A DNA stretch of 64,000 nt from Paracentrotus lividus. Its lineage: Eukaryota; Echinodermata; Echinoidea; Camarodonta; Echinidae. A program made the position numbers and the translations under genes. Numbering within the stretch: the first letter of the stretch is position 1; each line of letters opens with the position of its first letter. The notes under the pieces were generated by a model, which was given only the letters and a program-made list of their open reading frames with translations, was not told the DNA's origin and made no database searches. Location of the stretch: NCBI GenBank assembly GCA_940671915.1, contig CALNVZ010003426.1, forward strand, positions 32,382,332 to 32,446,331. The letters run 5' to 3'. This document shows, piece by piece, positions 62,901 to 64,000 of the stretch.

Positions 62901-63337
62901 TAATAGAATCTAATAAACTTGCCTCTGATGTTATGTCATAAAGAAATATGTATTAAAAAAAATGTTTCGATAATATAAATTAAATGTGCCTTTTCTGTTC
63001 CTAACACCTTTGTATGTTCTTTAACAATTAAGAGCTCAAGATAAGCCCTAAACTGTGTTGCAATTTCAATATTTTGCAGGAACCGATTACTGTGCCATGG
63101 GTCACAGCTGTGCGTCTCCTAAGGTCTGTGTGAACGCACCCACATCCAGTGAGTGTGTGTGTCCTACCGGCTACCTGCAAGCCAATGGCAACTGTACAGA
63201 CATCAATGAGTGTGTCGTGAGTGAGACACAGCCCGATCCCCACTGCTATGAAGGAACGCTGTGTGTGAACACACCGGGCAGCTACCAGTGTGAATGCAAA
63301 CCGGGTTATGAGAGGGTTACAGATACAGCATGTAGAC
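44614..63337 (+). CDS. NELL: NELL-type secreted protein, 5' ten exons (continues right)
   Basis: NELL1/NELL2 are secreted multimeric glycoproteins; vertebrate NELL2 is a ligand of Robo3 and of ROS1. Exons: 44614-44668, 51499-51633, 52214-52367, 55551-55818, 56305-56460, 59185-59313, 61213-61306, 61882-61982, 62472-62586, 63080-63337. All are GT-AG and in frame, giving 488 residues and one extra base. A signal peptide comes first (GIVVAVCCLFARG, about 1-20). A laminin-G/TSPN domain covers about 22-225 (LGVDPALEVDL, GSIVSITVG, EQWYKIAVTVSGSQLKLSVD, YFKGTLQDVKLI). The QCPYMGRSCPTC motif is followed by a coiled coil at about 235-268, the likely oligomerisation helix. Two VWC domains follow (272-329, ending CCPICK; 333-401, ending CCEFC), then an EGF domain (407-441) and a calcium-binding EGF domain (442-487, starting DINEC). 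The order matches vertebrate NELL. The remaining EGF and VWC domains lie beyond the window. Exon 4 is preceded by decayed tandem copies of its own start. Confidence 0.95.
44669..51498 (+). other. NELL intron 1 (6.8 kb)
   Basis: No exon seen. It holds a weak 80-base tandem pair at about 49720-49860 (CCACTCCTTT, ATATATGATGTTTGCAAAT), a T20 run at 50519-50539, a TTC microsatellite at about 50869-50892, and the N gap. Open frames in it show no known domain. Confidence 0.75.
49365..49406. other. Assembly gap inside a GA repeat
   Basis: An AGAGAG run leads into 18 N (49389-49406). The true length of the repeat is unknown. Confidence 0.95.
51699..52080. repeat. GA microsatellite and purine tract after NELL exon 2
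   Basis: Perfect GA repeats (about 51712-51760) with a G8-9 run, followed by a long degenerate AG/GAAA tract. It starts about 65 bases after the exon 2 donor. Confidence 0.9.
52625..52895. mobile_element. Palindromic MITE, copy 2, in NELL intron 3
   Basis: The left arm ends ATAAAGAGCTAATAAATGGG. The right arm starts CATCCCGTTTGGCTCTTG. Internal blocks (TATTCTTCCTGAAGTGT, ATTTCCAATAATCTGATTAA) match the copy at 16105-16385. Confidence 0.65.
54968..55645 (+). repeat. Tandem copies of the NELL exon 4 start and acceptor
   Basis: Units at about 55153-55273, 55274-55405 and 55406-55508 precede the true exon start at 55551. Each has intron end, acceptor and the first part of the exon: TTTTTAG then ATACATGGAA at 55320, and TTTTAG then ATAAATGGAA at 55452. 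GCTTCTACTACACCCATGA recurs at about 55212 and in the real exon. Some intron-type sequence near 54968-55005 may be a further unit. The copies have deletions and are not open in frame. Confidence 0.88.
55819..59184 (+). other. NELL introns 4 and 5 around exon 5
   Basis: Exon 5 (56305-56460) is the only coding part. The rest is AT-rich and shows no recognised element. Intron 5 has a segment at 58330-58700 that is rich in short A and T runs and may be an unassigned repeat. Confidence 0.6.
59437..59940. repeat. CAT trinucleotide array in NELL intron 6
   Basis: About 500 bases of CAT/ATC repeat with CAACAA, TTATTATTCACCTC and CCTCATCCTCATC breaks. A block of about 215 bases (TTATTATTCACCTCATCATC... 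CAACAACAAC) occurs twice, from about 59534 and 59747. Poly-His, poly-Ile and poly-Asp frames through it are artefacts. Confidence 0.95.
59941..61212 (+). other. Rest of NELL intron 6
   Basis: AT-rich with no exon or named element seen. It ends in a T19 run at about 61182-61201, just before the exon 7 acceptor (CCCATAACAG). Confidence 0.7.
62690..62812 (+). mobile_element. Decayed LINE reverse-transcriptase C-terminus in NELL intron 9
   Basis: One frame reads NISFAGPEIWNDL and the next frame reads TFKNKMKTYFF. This is the pattern found at the C-terminal end of many non-LTR retrotransposon reverse transcriptases (AGPKxWNxLP ... FKxxLKTYLF). The two parts are in different frames, so a frameshift separates them. 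The rest of the LINE is missing. The clade (CR1, L2 or Jockey-like) cannot be told from this piece. Confidence 0.5.
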
Positions 63338-64000
63338 GTGAGTTACATCATCATCAGTTACATTATTTAAAAAATGACAAGCCCTGAATTAGACCTGCTG
63401 CAATTACTTACATATTATGAATGAAAAAGGAATAAAATCGAACAACCACATTAGAACAACTTTACATCTCTTAATTCTGTACAAATTACTGCAGCTACAT
63501 CCATGTTTATCATGTCGATGGCATTAAATTTATCACTTTTTGAATAATTGAGATTTTGAGGTGATATTAGATCATATTTCGATTTTTACCTAGATGCATA
63601 ATAATGGTAATTTGTAGTGGATCAAGAGGTTGACTATATAAGCACTTCATAATTTGGTGAAATTATCTGATGTTCTTCAACAGGGTTTAAACATTATTTT
63701 ATGATTAAGGGCCATTAAATCCACCCATGCACTCTTTTCCATTGTTTTTGAACTGCATGTAAATTAATTATTTATTCTGGCCAGACTATTGTTACCATGT
63801 AAATGAAAATAATGGTTTAAAGATATACGACTTCACATTTGAGGTACAAGTAATCAGTATTCCAGGGAGTGTTTCACGAAGTCATACGAGCGACTGGAAC
63901 ATGTTCTTGGGTGCTATAGTAATCCCATGCACTATCATTTAGCACAAGAACTGATCACCAGTCGTTCGTGAAGTCATTCATAAATAACGACTTGGTGAAA
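63338..64000 (+). other. NELL intron 10, partial
   Basis: Begins with a good donor (GTGAGTTA). AT-rich, with no exon or recognised element up to the window end. Confidence 0.8.

Overview
The window is AT-rich metazoan DNA with compact exons in long introns, many palindromic mini-elements, GA and trinucleotide arrays, and frequent TACATGTA and AGGCCTACA words. The gene content and repeat style suggest an echinoderm, most likely a sea urchin. This is inference, because no species-diagnostic marker was found. An 18-base N gap at 49389-49406 marks it as draft assembly.

Five host genes can be read from exon structure. From left to right: (1) the first coding exon of liprin-alpha on the minus strand (7379-7615), with 1-7378 as its partial first coding intron; (2) a complete six-exon BAG1 co-chaperone gene on the minus strand (16419-20870, 199 residues); (3) a complete ten-exon ELP4 Elongator gene on the plus strand (21233-31569, 388 residues), head to head with BAG1 across 362 bases; (4) a complete five-exon plus-strand gene (36986-40078, 322 residues) that I cannot name, which looks like a small axonemal protein and has a possible RFX X-box upstream; (5) the 5' ten exons of a NELL1/NELL2-type secreted protein on the plus strand (44614-63337, 488 residues so far), running off the right edge.

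The rest is introns and intergenic DNA rich in non-autonomous elements: long hairpins flanked by TTAA, other palindromic MITE-like elements, a dimeric tRNA-derived SINE with a 10-base flanking duplication, small SINE-like tails, a decayed LINE reverse-transcriptase C-terminus, minisatellites and a 500-base CAT array.

The most unusual observation is a recurring one. Three exons of three consecutive genes have decaying tandem copies of their own boundary beside them. The ELP4 last-exon end, including stop codon, is repeated about nine times into the 3' flank. The last-exon end of gene 4 is repeated about five times. The start of NELL exon 4, with its splice acceptor, is repeated about three times upstream in the intron. 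I call these exon-edge echo arrays. I know of no description of such arrays as a class, but I could not search for one.
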